DNA of 41,467 nt. Source: Bacteroidota bacterium. GTDB lineage: Bacteria > Bacteroidota > Bacteroidia > CAILMK01 > JAAYUY01. The DNA is taken from the NCBI GenBank assembly GCA_018698135.1, contig JABINZ010000263.1, forward strand, positions 1 through 41,467, in the 5' to 3' direction. The translations under genes and the position numbers were made by a program. The notes below the pieces were generated by a model. That model ran no database searches. It was not told the origin of the DNA and saw nothing but the letters and a program-made list of their open reading frames with translations. This document shows positions 35,334-41,467 of this stretch, piece after piece. Positions within the stretch are counted from its first letter, which is position 1, and each line of letters begins with the position of its first letter.

Positions 35334-35828
35334 ACAATTCATTAAATTTTTTGATTCTTTGTCGATTTAGGTGGGGTAATGTTGTGGTAAATCACAAATA
35401 GCAATGGTCAAATCTCAAATAATAATCAACTTAAAAAAAGAAAAAACACCCGATTAATCAAATACGTTTCTGAACAAATAATCAATTTTGTGTCCACTCC
35501 GAAAAGTCCAAGAGATGATTTTCAGCACCTTTTTGCCCCTGCCCTGAAGGGAGAAGTTTGCTGGAAATCAGGACTCACTTCTTCGCTGCTGCATAGCTAT
35601 AGCAAAGCGCAGTAGGGTATTGGGGCAAAACCTGATCTTCAATTCCAATAGTACATACTTTTCAGAGTGGACTCAATTTTACAAATTGAAAGCCAGTGAA
35701 TTACATGAATTATTTTGTTGTTCGATTTGAATTTTGATAGATTGGCTTTTGTTGTTTATTTGTGATTTGGATTGTTGATTATTGTGATTTTAGATGTCAC
35801 CCACGGTGAACGACATAGAGCCAACTCA
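35334..35828. other. Gene-free stretch between rrf2 and the TetR gene
   Basis: These 495 bases lie between convergent genes. The middle holds the probable MITE. The flanks are low-complexity A/T sequence in which AAATCACAAATA (35389-35400) recurs inverted at 35757-35768 and AATAATCAAC (35421-35430) inverted at 35774-35783. A small hairpin TCACC-CAC-GGTGA (35797-35809) lies just after the TetR stop codon. No coding region is seen. Confidence 0.6.
35482..35680. mobile_element. Probable MITE with terminal inverted repeats and flanking direct repeat
   Basis: GTCCACTCCGAAAAGT (35492-35507) and ACTTTTCAGAGTGGAC (35657-35672) are inverted repeats with one mismatch. TCAATTTT occurs on both outer sides (35482-35489 and 35673-35680), as a target duplication would. 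The roughly 180-bp interior has no ORF and a nested inverted repeat TTTTGCCCC (35531-35539)/GGGGCAAAA (35622-35630). It is more GC-rich than its surroundings. The left end has two extra bases between the duplication and the repeat, so the exact boundary is uncertain. Confidence 0.6.
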
Positions 35829-36209
35829 TTAAAACATCTTATCCAATGTTTCATTCGAGATAGATTCTGGAATTGCATATTTTATGTAATGCTGAAGTAT
35901 ATCATCCCATTTCAACTTATTATAATTATTCAAGGCTTTAACAAACAACACTCTATTGCTTTTAAATTCATTTAATACAAATAATCCAACTGATAAATTT
36001 CCATCAGTATCATTCCTGTAATCAAGAATTTCCCGACCTATTTCCCTTACCACATTATCATAGAGTTTTTCTTTTGATCTATAATAATAATGGATTGCCG
36101 TTTTGCTTACTTTAGCATCGGTTGCAATCCTTTTAATAGTAGTGGCCTGAAAACCATACAGAAGGAAAACCCTACGGGCAGAATTCAGTATTTTTTCTTC
36201 AGCACTCAA
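35829..36209 (-). CDS. Short TetR/AcrR-family regulator (TTG start)
   Basis: 126 residues. The N-terminal helix-turn-helix is clear: ILNSARRVFLLYGFQATTIKRIATDAKVSKTAIHYYYRSKEKLYDNVV. The remaining ligand-binding part is only about 75 residues, against about 140 in ordinary TetR proteins, so it is either a short subtype or truncated; the stop follows NETLDKMF. No ATG is available: the frame must start at TTG 36209, 3 nt after the stop codon of the upstream gene, suggesting coupling. It is the last gene of the MMPL operon and probably regulates it in response to a lipid or drug. Confidence 0.82.
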   Translation of the reverse strand: MSAEEKILNSARRVFLLYGFQATTIKRIATDAKVSKTAIHYYYRSKEKLYDNVVREIGREILDYRNDTDGNLSVGLFVLNEFKSNRVLFVKALNNYNKLKWDDILQHYIKYAIPESISNETLDKMF

Positions 36210-36212
36210 GCT

Positions 36213-36461
36213 TTATTTTGAATCAGGTTTTTCTTGCCTCTCAAGACTATTATTCACCACTGCTTCATTCAAAATGTTCAGTAATTTATCCAGGGGCACT
36301 TTGTGTACTTTGGCTGCTGTTTTAACACTTATAAATTTTGAAATAAACTTTCGCAAACCTAATCCACCAACTCTTTTTAAGCCGAATGTTTCCATTACTT
36401 CAGCGATGTCGCCATACTCTTTGAGTATTGCTGATACTTTTGTTTTTTCTGTTATTTGCAT
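36213..36461 (-). CDS. DUF1858-like small protein without the usual cysteines
   Basis: 82 residues with the DUF1858/ScdA_N-type helical pattern: MQITEKTKVSAILKEYGDIAEVMETFGLKRVGGLG...VKTAAKVHKVPLDKLLNILNEA. Family members often carry a Cys-containing turn at the FGL..VGG position; here there is none. Its ATG overlaps the preceding stop codon (TAATG), so translation is coupled to the outer-membrane protein gene. Its role in a lipid-transport operon is not known. Related ScdA_N domains occur in two other proteins of this window, at 29499 and 34156. Confidence 0.75.
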   Translation of the reverse strand: MQITEKTKVSAILKEYGDIAEVMETFGLKRVGGLGLRKFISKFISVKTAAKVHKVPLDKLLNILNEAVVNNSLERQEKPDSK

Positions 36462-37696
36462 TAGAAGCTATATTTAATTTTTGTGTAAATCATTGAGTTG
36501 TCAGCGTATTGACCAAAGCGGCCCTTGTCATCACCAACAAATATATTTGAACCCAAAAGGATAGAAAATCCATCATCAAAATCGTAAGTAATTTTAGGTC
36601 GGATAAGAGCATCCTGATTTGTCAATCCGATGTATGAGAATAGTTCAAGGTGCAGTGTTTCCCTTAACAGGTCATATCGTGCTAAAAACGTCATGGTATT
36701 TTCTATTTCTGTTTTCTGCATCTTTTCATCATAATCCAAAACAACCTCCTGGATAAATTGCGAACTGAATTTTACACCCTTAATACTAAAATCTACTCCT
36801 GTAAGGTAGTGTATATAATCTTTTTGGACTAAAGCATCATTAGCAAAAGGATCTTCTGTTTGAAAATATTTGCCATTGTAATAAGCAGCTTCGCCACGCA
36901 ACACTACACCTTTGATTTCAGAACTAAATGATCCCCCACCAATTAGCAAGCGATGATGTTCCGGAGTTATGTTTAATCCAGTAAGTACTGGCTTTCCAGT
37001 AGACATATCAATAATTTTTTCAATATGCATGCTGGGATTATCATCCCATGTATATCCTCCCATGAGTTCAAAGTCAATCTTGGACGTCATCGCAGAATAT
37101 TTTACAAATAATTCGCTGTTTTCAAGATTAGGTGTCATACTGGATTTAGACCAATCGAAAGTAGGAACTATTGGAAACTCTGGTTGTACATGCCAAATTG
37201 ATCCCGCTTGTGGAATTTCAGTTGGGGTAAATAGAGGCATCCAAATTACTTCAAAAGTATGGTTGCCAATATAATAATCCAATTTAGTTGCCAATACACC
37301 GGTTCTTATTTCATCAAAATCGGGCAATAAAAACTCTGTCAGGTTAAGGGGAGAAACGATGTCGGTAATAAATGCCCCATCTGCTTTGCCCCAAACAATT
37401 TGCTGTTGTCCTATTCGTAAATCAAAGTTATCGAAATACAAATCCATATATAATTCTCTCAATCGTAAATCCAGTTTATTGTTATCGTAATGATACAACA
37501 TGGGGTTTGCTTTGAAAGCTGCCTTTCCTCCTGTTTTTTCAAAGTTTAAATCCAGAGTATTCTGAAGTATTGAAAAATCTCCTGTTTCTAACAAAACTCC
37601 TGTGTAATTTCGTACAAATCCTGAAATTTCAGTATTTTGAGATTTTGCAATATAGGAAAAGCTGATTGCTACTAATAGTATTATTATCTTTTTCAC
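36461..37696 (-). CDS. DUF1302-like outer-membrane beta-barrel protein
   Basis: 411 residues with a signal peptide (MKKIIILLVAISFSYIAKSQ). The start codon is GTG (37694-37696); no better start gives a full signal. The chain is rich in alternating aromatic/hydrophobic beta strands. LRIGQQQIVWGKADGAFITDIVSPLNLTEF is the motif typical of DUF1302 porin-like proteins, and the C-terminus ends in an aromatic residue (MIYTKIKYSF), as needed for barrel insertion. In other bacteria DUF1302 proteins sit with RND/MMPL transporters and LolA-like proteins, as here, and are thought to carry hydrophobic compounds across the outer membrane. A hairpin lies 19 nt upstream of the start. Confidence 0.82.
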   Translation of the reverse strand: MKKIIILLVAISFSYIAKSQNTEISGFVRNYTGVLLETGDFSILQNTLDLNFEKTGGKAAFKANPMLYHYDNNKLDLRLRELYMDLYFDNFDLRIGQQQIVWGKADGAFITDIVSPLNLTEFLLPDFDEIRTGVLATKLDYYIGNHTFEVIWMPLFTPTEIPQAGSIWHVQPEFPIVPTFDWSKSSMTPNLENSELFVKYSAMTSKIDFELMGGYTWDDNPSMHIEKIIDMSTGKPVLTGLNITPEHHRLLIGGGSFSSEIKGVVLRGEAAYYNGKYFQTEDPFANDALVQKDYIHYLTGVDFSIKGVKFSSQFIQEVVLDYDEKMQKTEIENTMTFLARYDLLRETLHLELFSYIGLTNQDALIRPKITYDFDDGFSILLGSNIFVGDDKGRFGQYADNSMIYTKIKYSF

Positions 37697-37714
37697 TTTT
37701 TTTGTTTTAAGGTT

Positions 37715-37747
37715 AATACCTACTAAAATTAGTATGTTGTAGGTATT
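37715..37747 (-). promoter_or_regulatory. Hairpin and palindrome between the LolA-like and DUF1302-like genes
   Basis: AATACCTAC (37715-37723) pairs with GTAGGTATT (37739-37747). Inside it TACTAA-AA-TTAGTA (37721-37734) is an alternative palindrome. In the direction of transcription no U-tract follows, so it is more likely an mRNA-stability element or an operator than a terminator. It lies 19 nt before the GTG start. Confidence 0.5.
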
Positions 37748-37754
37748 TTTGTTT

Positions 37755-38540
37755 TTATAATCCCCTCATCATCATTCTTTCGCTAAAATGTGTTGCTGGA
37801 ATACCAGTATTTATTTTCACATTACTTAATAGCATGTTTGTTTTATGATTTTTCTGAACATTATTCATTTCCAAACTGCTTATCACCCATATTCCAGCTA
37901 TTTTTTCTGATTTCTTAACGGTCAATATCTTTAACAATTCATCATCTTCATCGTAAAATTCTTTTTTCTCTCCAATAAAGTTCGATTTATCTACCCAGGT
38001 AATTGTTTTGGAATACATATATTCATCGTTCTTTGATACACTTTGAACTACGTAACAAGCTTTCCCATTGATGGTTTCTTCCCTTAATAGTTTATGTGTG
38101 TCATCTTCAAGTTTACGATCACCAAGATCATCATAGGTAAAATCAGATCCCATAAAATAATCACTTTTACTATCGCTTGAAATACGTTTTGTCTTTTTTA
38201 AAGCTGGTAAATATATCCACTGATCATCGCTTTGATCTGTGTCGTAAGCCCAACTCATAAAAGATGTATTTTTAACATCTGCAGGAGATGTAAAAAACAT
38301 AATGCTTTTTTCTACATCTGCAAATTGCTTGGAGTATTGTTTGATTTTTCTCACTCTTTGGCTTCCACTCTTATTCGTAAGTGTCATCGTAAGGTCAGCG
38401 GTTTGATCATTGCCTGATGGCCGATTATAGACTTTTTCTACAATTTGCTTTCCTGTCAAGTTTTGAGCAGAAACACTGGAGCTAATTCCAAATGTTAAAA
38501 ATATAGCTGCTAATATTGCTGTTATTCGTAAATGTTTCAT
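37755..38540 (-). CDS. LolA-like outer-membrane lipoprotein-sorting protein
   Basis: 261 residues with a signal peptide (MKHLRITAILAAIFLTFGISSSVSAQ). After it the chain runs GKQIVEKVYNRPSGNDQTADLTMTLTNKSG, then SIMFFTSPADVKNTSFMSWAYD, WIYLPALKKTKRISSDSKSDYFMGSDFTYDD and HKLLREETINGKACYVVQS, all characteristic of the periplasmic LolA-like family found next to MMPL transporters. These half-barrels bind lipid or acyl chains and are thought to shuttle them between inner-membrane pump and outer-membrane acceptor. It follows the MMPL gene by 18 nt. The physiological cargo is unknown. Confidence 0.9.
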   Translation of the reverse strand: MKHLRITAILAAIFLTFGISSSVSAQNLTGKQIVEKVYNRPSGNDQTADLTMTLTNKSGSQRVRKIKQYSKQFADVEKSIMFFTSPADVKNTSFMSWAYDTDQSDDQWIYLPALKKTKRISSDSKSDYFMGSDFTYDDLGDRKLEDDTHKLLREETINGKACYVVQSVSKNDEYMYSKTITWVDKSNFIGEKKEFYDEDDELLKILTVKKSEKIAGIWVISSLEMNNVQKNHKTNMLLSNVKINTGIPATHFSERMMMRGL

Positions 38541-38558
38541 GATTTTTCTTTTTAGATT

Positions 38559-40856
38559 TTATTTAATAGATTTTTTGAAATATATATTTGATATTTTTAA
38601 TAGAACCAACATAACTGTCACTGTACCAACAAAACTCGTAAACATATTTAGTGATACTAAAGCACCAAGCTCTCTGTTTGGAGGAAATACAGAAAACATT
38701 AAGACTAAGAAACCTGCAATGACCACTATTGCATTAAAAATAATTGCTTTGCCTGAATGTGCCATTGTTTTTTGTGCAACTACTAATTGATTGCTTGTTT
38801 TTAAAGCATTGAGACGATACTGCTCAATAAAATGAACAGCATAATCGATTCCGATTCCTATGGCTATACTCGACAAGAGCGCTGTTGTAGAGTTTAGGGG
38901 TATATTTAAGAAACCCATTACACCAAAACTTATGGCAGCTGTTATTACAATAGGTACTGATCCTATTAAACCCAGCGTAAACTTTCTAAACATTAAGGAC
39001 AGTAAAACAATAACGATTATCAAGGACAATAGTAAACTCGAGATTTGACCTTTTAGAATTAACTCTGTAAATACCAGACCTTTATAGCCACTACCTGCAT
39101 AATTTATACTTACCCCATATTTTTCAAGATCCACTTTATATGAATCTATAATTTCTATAGTCGAATTCATTGCTTTGGAATCGTCACTTTTAAGCTGATA
39201 AGTAACATTCATTTTAGCATAATCATAATCAACCACTTTGTTAAGATTTTCAGGGTCGCCTGACATTTCATAAAGCAATAAATATTGAGCAATCATATCC
39301 CGGGTATCAGGAATTGTATTGAACTCTTCCTTATCGGCATTCATCACTTTGTTCATCCGTTTTATATAGTCGGTAAGTGAAAAGGAGTTTCCAACTATTT
39401 CAAGTTCATCCTCTACTTGAGTTTGCATTTTGTCAACCAGTTTTAAAACCTCTGGATTTTTAAATACATTTAACTCATCCCCTCCATCTAAAATTAAATT
39501 AAACTGCGTAGTGCCGCCAAAGTTTTGGTTAATGAATTTATCAGTTAATACAATTTCACTGTCTTTCTCGAATTTATCAAGGAAACTGGAGTTGATCCAT
39601 ATCTTTTGCATTCCTATAATTGAAAGTACAATAATGAGTGCAGTTGCTATAATTGATACACTTTTTCTTTTTAATATAGCTGCTGCAAATTTGTGTAAAG
39701 GATCGCTCTTAGAAACAGCAGATTCTTTAACTTTTCTAGGTTTTGGCAATCCAAAAATCATGATTCCTGCTGGAACAAGAACAAGTGAAAAAAGCATAGC
39801 TGTTAATACACCAAAAGCCGTAAATAATCCAAAATATTTAATTGGATACACTTGTGATGTTAATAGTGAAATAAATCCAACAGCAGTTGTTACTGCAGCC
39901 ATTACAACGGGTTTCCACTTAAATTTCAACATGTCGGCTACAGCCTCTTTTTTGCCAGTTTCTGGGTTTTTATTTACAAATAATTGTAAATGCGTGTATA
40001 AATGAACCGAGTACGCAACACCAATGGCTATAAGCATTACAGGAATCATTGTTGAAACTGCATATATCGGAATATTTAACATAGCCATTAGCCCAAATAC
40101 CCAAATTGTAGATAAGAAAACAACAGACATTGTTAATAATGTGCTTTTTACACTTCGCAGTATCACCAACAAAACAATCATAATCACTATGAGTACAATT
40201 GGCACCATTTTCTTCATATCAGCAGGGCCAAGTAATGCCATAGTGCCCTCAACAATAGGACGACCAGCAACATGAACTTTAATGTCTTCCGTTTCATAGG
40301 ATTCAGCAAGTGCCAGTATTTCATCATAAAACTCCATACTAAACACGTCATCCTTAATTTCTGCTATTATAACTGTAACGGTTTCGTTGGTTGAAACAAG
40401 TCGCCCATAAATCATTTCATTCTTACGTACATTTTCTTTTAGCTCATTAATTTTTGATTCTGATTTCGGAACTCTTTTGAAAAACCGTTCTACTTCCATT
40501 CCATCCTCTGTGCCTATAATATTATCGGCAGTATATAAAGAGGTAACATCAGCTTTTTCAATTTCATCCATTTTCTGAAGTCTTTTTGTAAGCTGCTTTA
40601 GGGTGTCTAAGGTTGCCGTATTAAAAATTCCATTCTGATTTTCAATGGCCACAATTATTCCATCATTAATCCCAAACCATTCTTCAGCTTGATCGCTATA
40701 AACAAATGATGGATGATCCTGAGGCATGTATTTATCAAGATCAGTCTCCATTTTTGACTTTTCTTTCATTTGCATGAAAAATACTACACTGATAATTATA
40801 GTTACAGCAACGATAATCCAGGGTGCTTTTAAAAATTTCCTTAATAACTTTTCCAT
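38559..40856 (-). CDS. RND-superfamily (MMPL/HpnN-type) transporter
   Basis: 765 residues in two similar halves, each with one helix, a periplasmic domain and a group of five helices: about 12-30 then 215-370, and about 405-425 then 630-755. The fourth-helix motif of the second half, GIGIDYAVHFIEQYR, has the Asp expected to carry protons; the matching motif of the first half, AIGVAYSVHLYTHL, has lost it. This is the single-chain MMPL/hopanoid-transporter class rather than tripartite AcrB. It probably exports or transfers lipids with the LolA-like and DUF1302-like proteins of the same operon. Start ATG at 40854-40856. Confidence 0.92.
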   Translation of the reverse strand: MEKLLRKFLKAPWIIVAVTIIISVVFFMQMKEKSKMETDLDKYMPQDHPSFVYSDQAEEWFGINDGIIVAIENQNGIFNTATLDTLKQLTKRLQKMDEIEKADVTSLYTADNIIGTEDGMEVERFFKRVPKSESKINELKENVRKNEMIYGRLVSTNETVTVIIAEIKDDVFSMEFYDEILALAESYETEDIKVHVAGRPIVEGTMALLGPADMKKMVPIVLIVIMIVLLVILRSVKSTLLTMSVVFLSTIWVFGLMAMLNIPIYAVSTMIPVMLIAIGVAYSVHLYTHLQLFVNKNPETGKKEAVADMLKFKWKPVVMAAVTTAVGFISLLTSQVYPIKYFGLFTAFGVLTAMLFSLVLVPAGIMIFGLPKPRKVKESAVSKSDPLHKFAAAILKRKSVSIIATALIIVLSIIGMQKIWINSSFLDKFEKDSEIVLTDKFINQNFGGTTQFNLILDGGDELNVFKNPEVLKLVDKMQTQVEDELEIVGNSFSLTDYIKRMNKVMNADKEEFNTIPDTRDMIAQYLLLYEMSGDPENLNKVVDYDYAKMNVTYQLKSDDSKAMNSTIEIIDSYKVDLEKYGVSINYAGSGYKGLVFTELILKGQISSLLLSLIIVIVLLSLMFRKFTLGLIGSVPIVITAAISFGVMGFLNIPLNSTTALLSSIAIGIGIDYAVHFIEQYRLNALKTSNQLVVAQKTMAHSGKAIIFNAIVVIAGFLVLMFSVFPPNRELGALVSLNMFTSFVGTVTVMLVLLKISNIYFKKSIK

Positions 40857-40872
40857 ATTCTTATTGATGTTT

Positions 40873-40888
40873 GTTAATATTCACTAAC
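40873..40888. promoter_or_regulatory. Weak GTTA...TAAC dyad before the MMPL gene
   Basis: GTTAATATTCACTAAC is an imperfect dyad with GTTA/TAAC arms, 17-32 nt before the ATG. It could be a TetR-type operator for the MMPL operon but the symmetry is poor. No TAnnTTTG is seen nearby. Confidence 0.25.
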
Positions 40889-40899
40889 GTTTGATTGAC

Positions 40900-40927
40900 A
40901 AAAAAACCCACTTTATTGCAAGTGAGT
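40900..40927 (-). terminator. Intrinsic terminator after the cupin gene
   Basis: On the minus strand ACTCACTT (40927-40920) pairs with AAGTGGGT (40913-40906), 8 pairs with one G-U and a 6-nt loop, followed by seven U (40906-40900). It lies 13 nt after the cupin stop codon and separates the TetR-cupin unit from the MMPL operon. Confidence 0.8.
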
Positions 40928-40939
40928 CTTATACTATTA

Positions 40940-41278
40940 TTATAGCAATTTTGCTTTAGTTGTAGGTTTTGGCGCTTTTACGACAAGTATTCTTGCTACT
41001 TCAGTTGTATTGTTTGAAATGCAATGAGGTATATCTTTTGGACTTTCCACAAGACAATCGGCACCGACAATTTGTTTTTCATCTCCCACTAAAATTTCAG
41101 GGTTTCCTTCTAATATATAGAAGAATACATCTACTGGTGTAATGTGTGGCTTCAGGCTTTCTCCCGGATTCAATGTAATATGAACAGCCTGGGCAGTCTC
41201 TTCATCATATAATTTTCTCACATCTAACTTATGAGGTGTGTCAGTGATTTCAGTCTCAACGACTTTAGTTACTTTCAT
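40940..41278 (-). CDS. Small cupin-domain protein
   Basis: 112 residues forming one cupin barrel. The first motif is partly kept (GESLKPHITPVDVFFYILEG), the second is EILVGDEKQIVGADCLVESPKDIPHCISN. Metal ligands would be His56-type in KPH and the His of IPH; the usual second His and Glu of motif 1 are less clear (VDVFFYILEG). Such proteins may be metal-dependent isomerases or dioxygenases, or simply ligand-binding proteins. Its ATG overlaps the TGA of the upstream TetR gene (ATGA), so the two are coupled. Function not assigned. Confidence 0.82.
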   Translation of the reverse strand: MKVTKVVETEITDTPHKLDVRKLYDEETAQAVHITLNPGESLKPHITPVDVFFYILEGNPEILVGDEKQIVGADCLVESPKDIPHCISNNTTEVARILVVKAPKPTTKAKLL

Positions 41279-41467
41279 TTCTTTATTATTAATTTTATTG
41301 ATTCAACAAGTTGTTGGCCTTCAAGTGGTAAATCAAACGAAAAACCTGAGAATTGCCATTTCTTAATAAATAGTCTCAGGCTTCCCATGATTACAATGGA
41401 AAGGTTTTTCGCATCCATGTCGGAGCGCAATTCACCACTATTTTGACCCTCTGTTATTATTGCTGTA
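41275..41467 (-). CDS. TetR/AcrR-family regulator, C-terminal end only (5' end beyond window)
   Basis: The minus strand is open from the window edge to a TGA at 41277-41275, giving 63 residues: AIITEGQNSGELRSDMDAKN, then LSIVIMGSLRLFIKKWQFS and DLPLEGQQLVESIKLIIKK. The G-LR-DMD block followed by a hydrophobic helix IVIMGSLRLFIKKW and a final helix is the usual end of TetR ligand domains. The stop overlaps the cupin start, so the two genes are co-transcribed. The DNA-binding part lies outside the window, so the assignment rests on the tail alone. Confidence 0.65.
   Translation of the reverse strand, partial: TAIITEGQNSGELRSDMDAKNLSIVIMGSLRLFIKKWQFSGFSFDLPLEGQQLVESIKLIIKK

Noticed and set aside
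35389-35783. 12-bp and 10-bp inverted repeats in the flanks of the MITE region
   Set aside because: The pairs cross rather than nest, so they cannot form one larger element, and they consist of simple A/T-rich motifs.
39430-40005. A 191-codon plus-strand frame inside the MMPL gene
   Set aside because: It is antisense to the conserved transporter halves; its length reflects codon bias on the opposite strand.
1-41467. tRNA, rRNA or CRISPR arrays
   Set aside because: No cloverleaf with a GGTTCRA-type arm, rRNA core sequence or regularly spaced repeat array was seen on either strand.

Overview
The window is low-GC DNA from a member of the Bacteroidota. The evidence is a protein with a type IX secretion C-terminal sorting domain, a fused glycogen synthase/phosphorylase of the kind seen in this phylum, weak ribosome binding sites, and repeated matches to the Bacteroidota -7 promoter element TAnnTTTG upstream of genes (694, 12676, 14948, 15096, 18535, 30195, 33875, 34123). 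The lifestyle implied is facultatively anaerobic with nitrate respiration to ammonium. I cannot name the genus from sequence alone.

Region by region. Positions 1-1656 hold a truncated thioredoxin-fold protein, an RRM RNA-binding protein with a hairpin in its leader, and a small exported protein of unknown function. Positions 1687-2248 carry no gene but hold three hairpins, including a promoter-plus-terminator pair that looks like a small RNA or a leader attenuator. Positions 2249-11061 are a four-gene glycogen operon on the minus strand: debranching enzyme, GT4 glycosyltransferase, GH57 enzyme, then a GT3 glycogen synthase fused to a GT35 phosphorylase. Positions 11181-16296 hold a T9SS cargo protein, a small winged-helix protein, an exported M49-like metallopeptidase and a TPR protein.

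Positions 16387-29209, all on the minus strand, form a nitrate-ammonification block: diheme cytochrome c, narG, narH, narJ, narI, two NarK-type transporters, then nrfH and nrfA behind their own promoter. Nitrate would enter through NarK, be reduced to nitrite by the quinol-linked NarGHI on the cytoplasmic side, be exported, and be reduced to ammonium by NrfHA outside the membrane.

Positions 29499-35333 look like a nitric-oxide/iron-sulfur damage response set, which fits because NrfA and Nar activity generate NO: a RIC-like hemerythrin that has lost its cysteine pair, a NapH-like membrane ferredoxin, a DUF438-hemerythrin-PAS protein, and a canonical RIC gene coupled to an Rrf2 repressor with a long dyad over the shared promoter. 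An AAA+ ATPase with striking 25-bp upstream repeats sits in the middle of this set and may be an insertion. The 495-bp gap at 35334-35828 contains a probable MITE with terminal inverted repeats and an 8-bp flanking direct repeat.

Positions 35829-40856 are a minus-strand operon for envelope/lipid transport: MMPL/RND transporter, LolA-like protein, DUF1302-like outer-membrane barrel, a DUF1858-like small protein and a short TetR regulator, the last three tightly coupled. The window ends with a cupin and the 3' end of a second TetR gene overlapping it.
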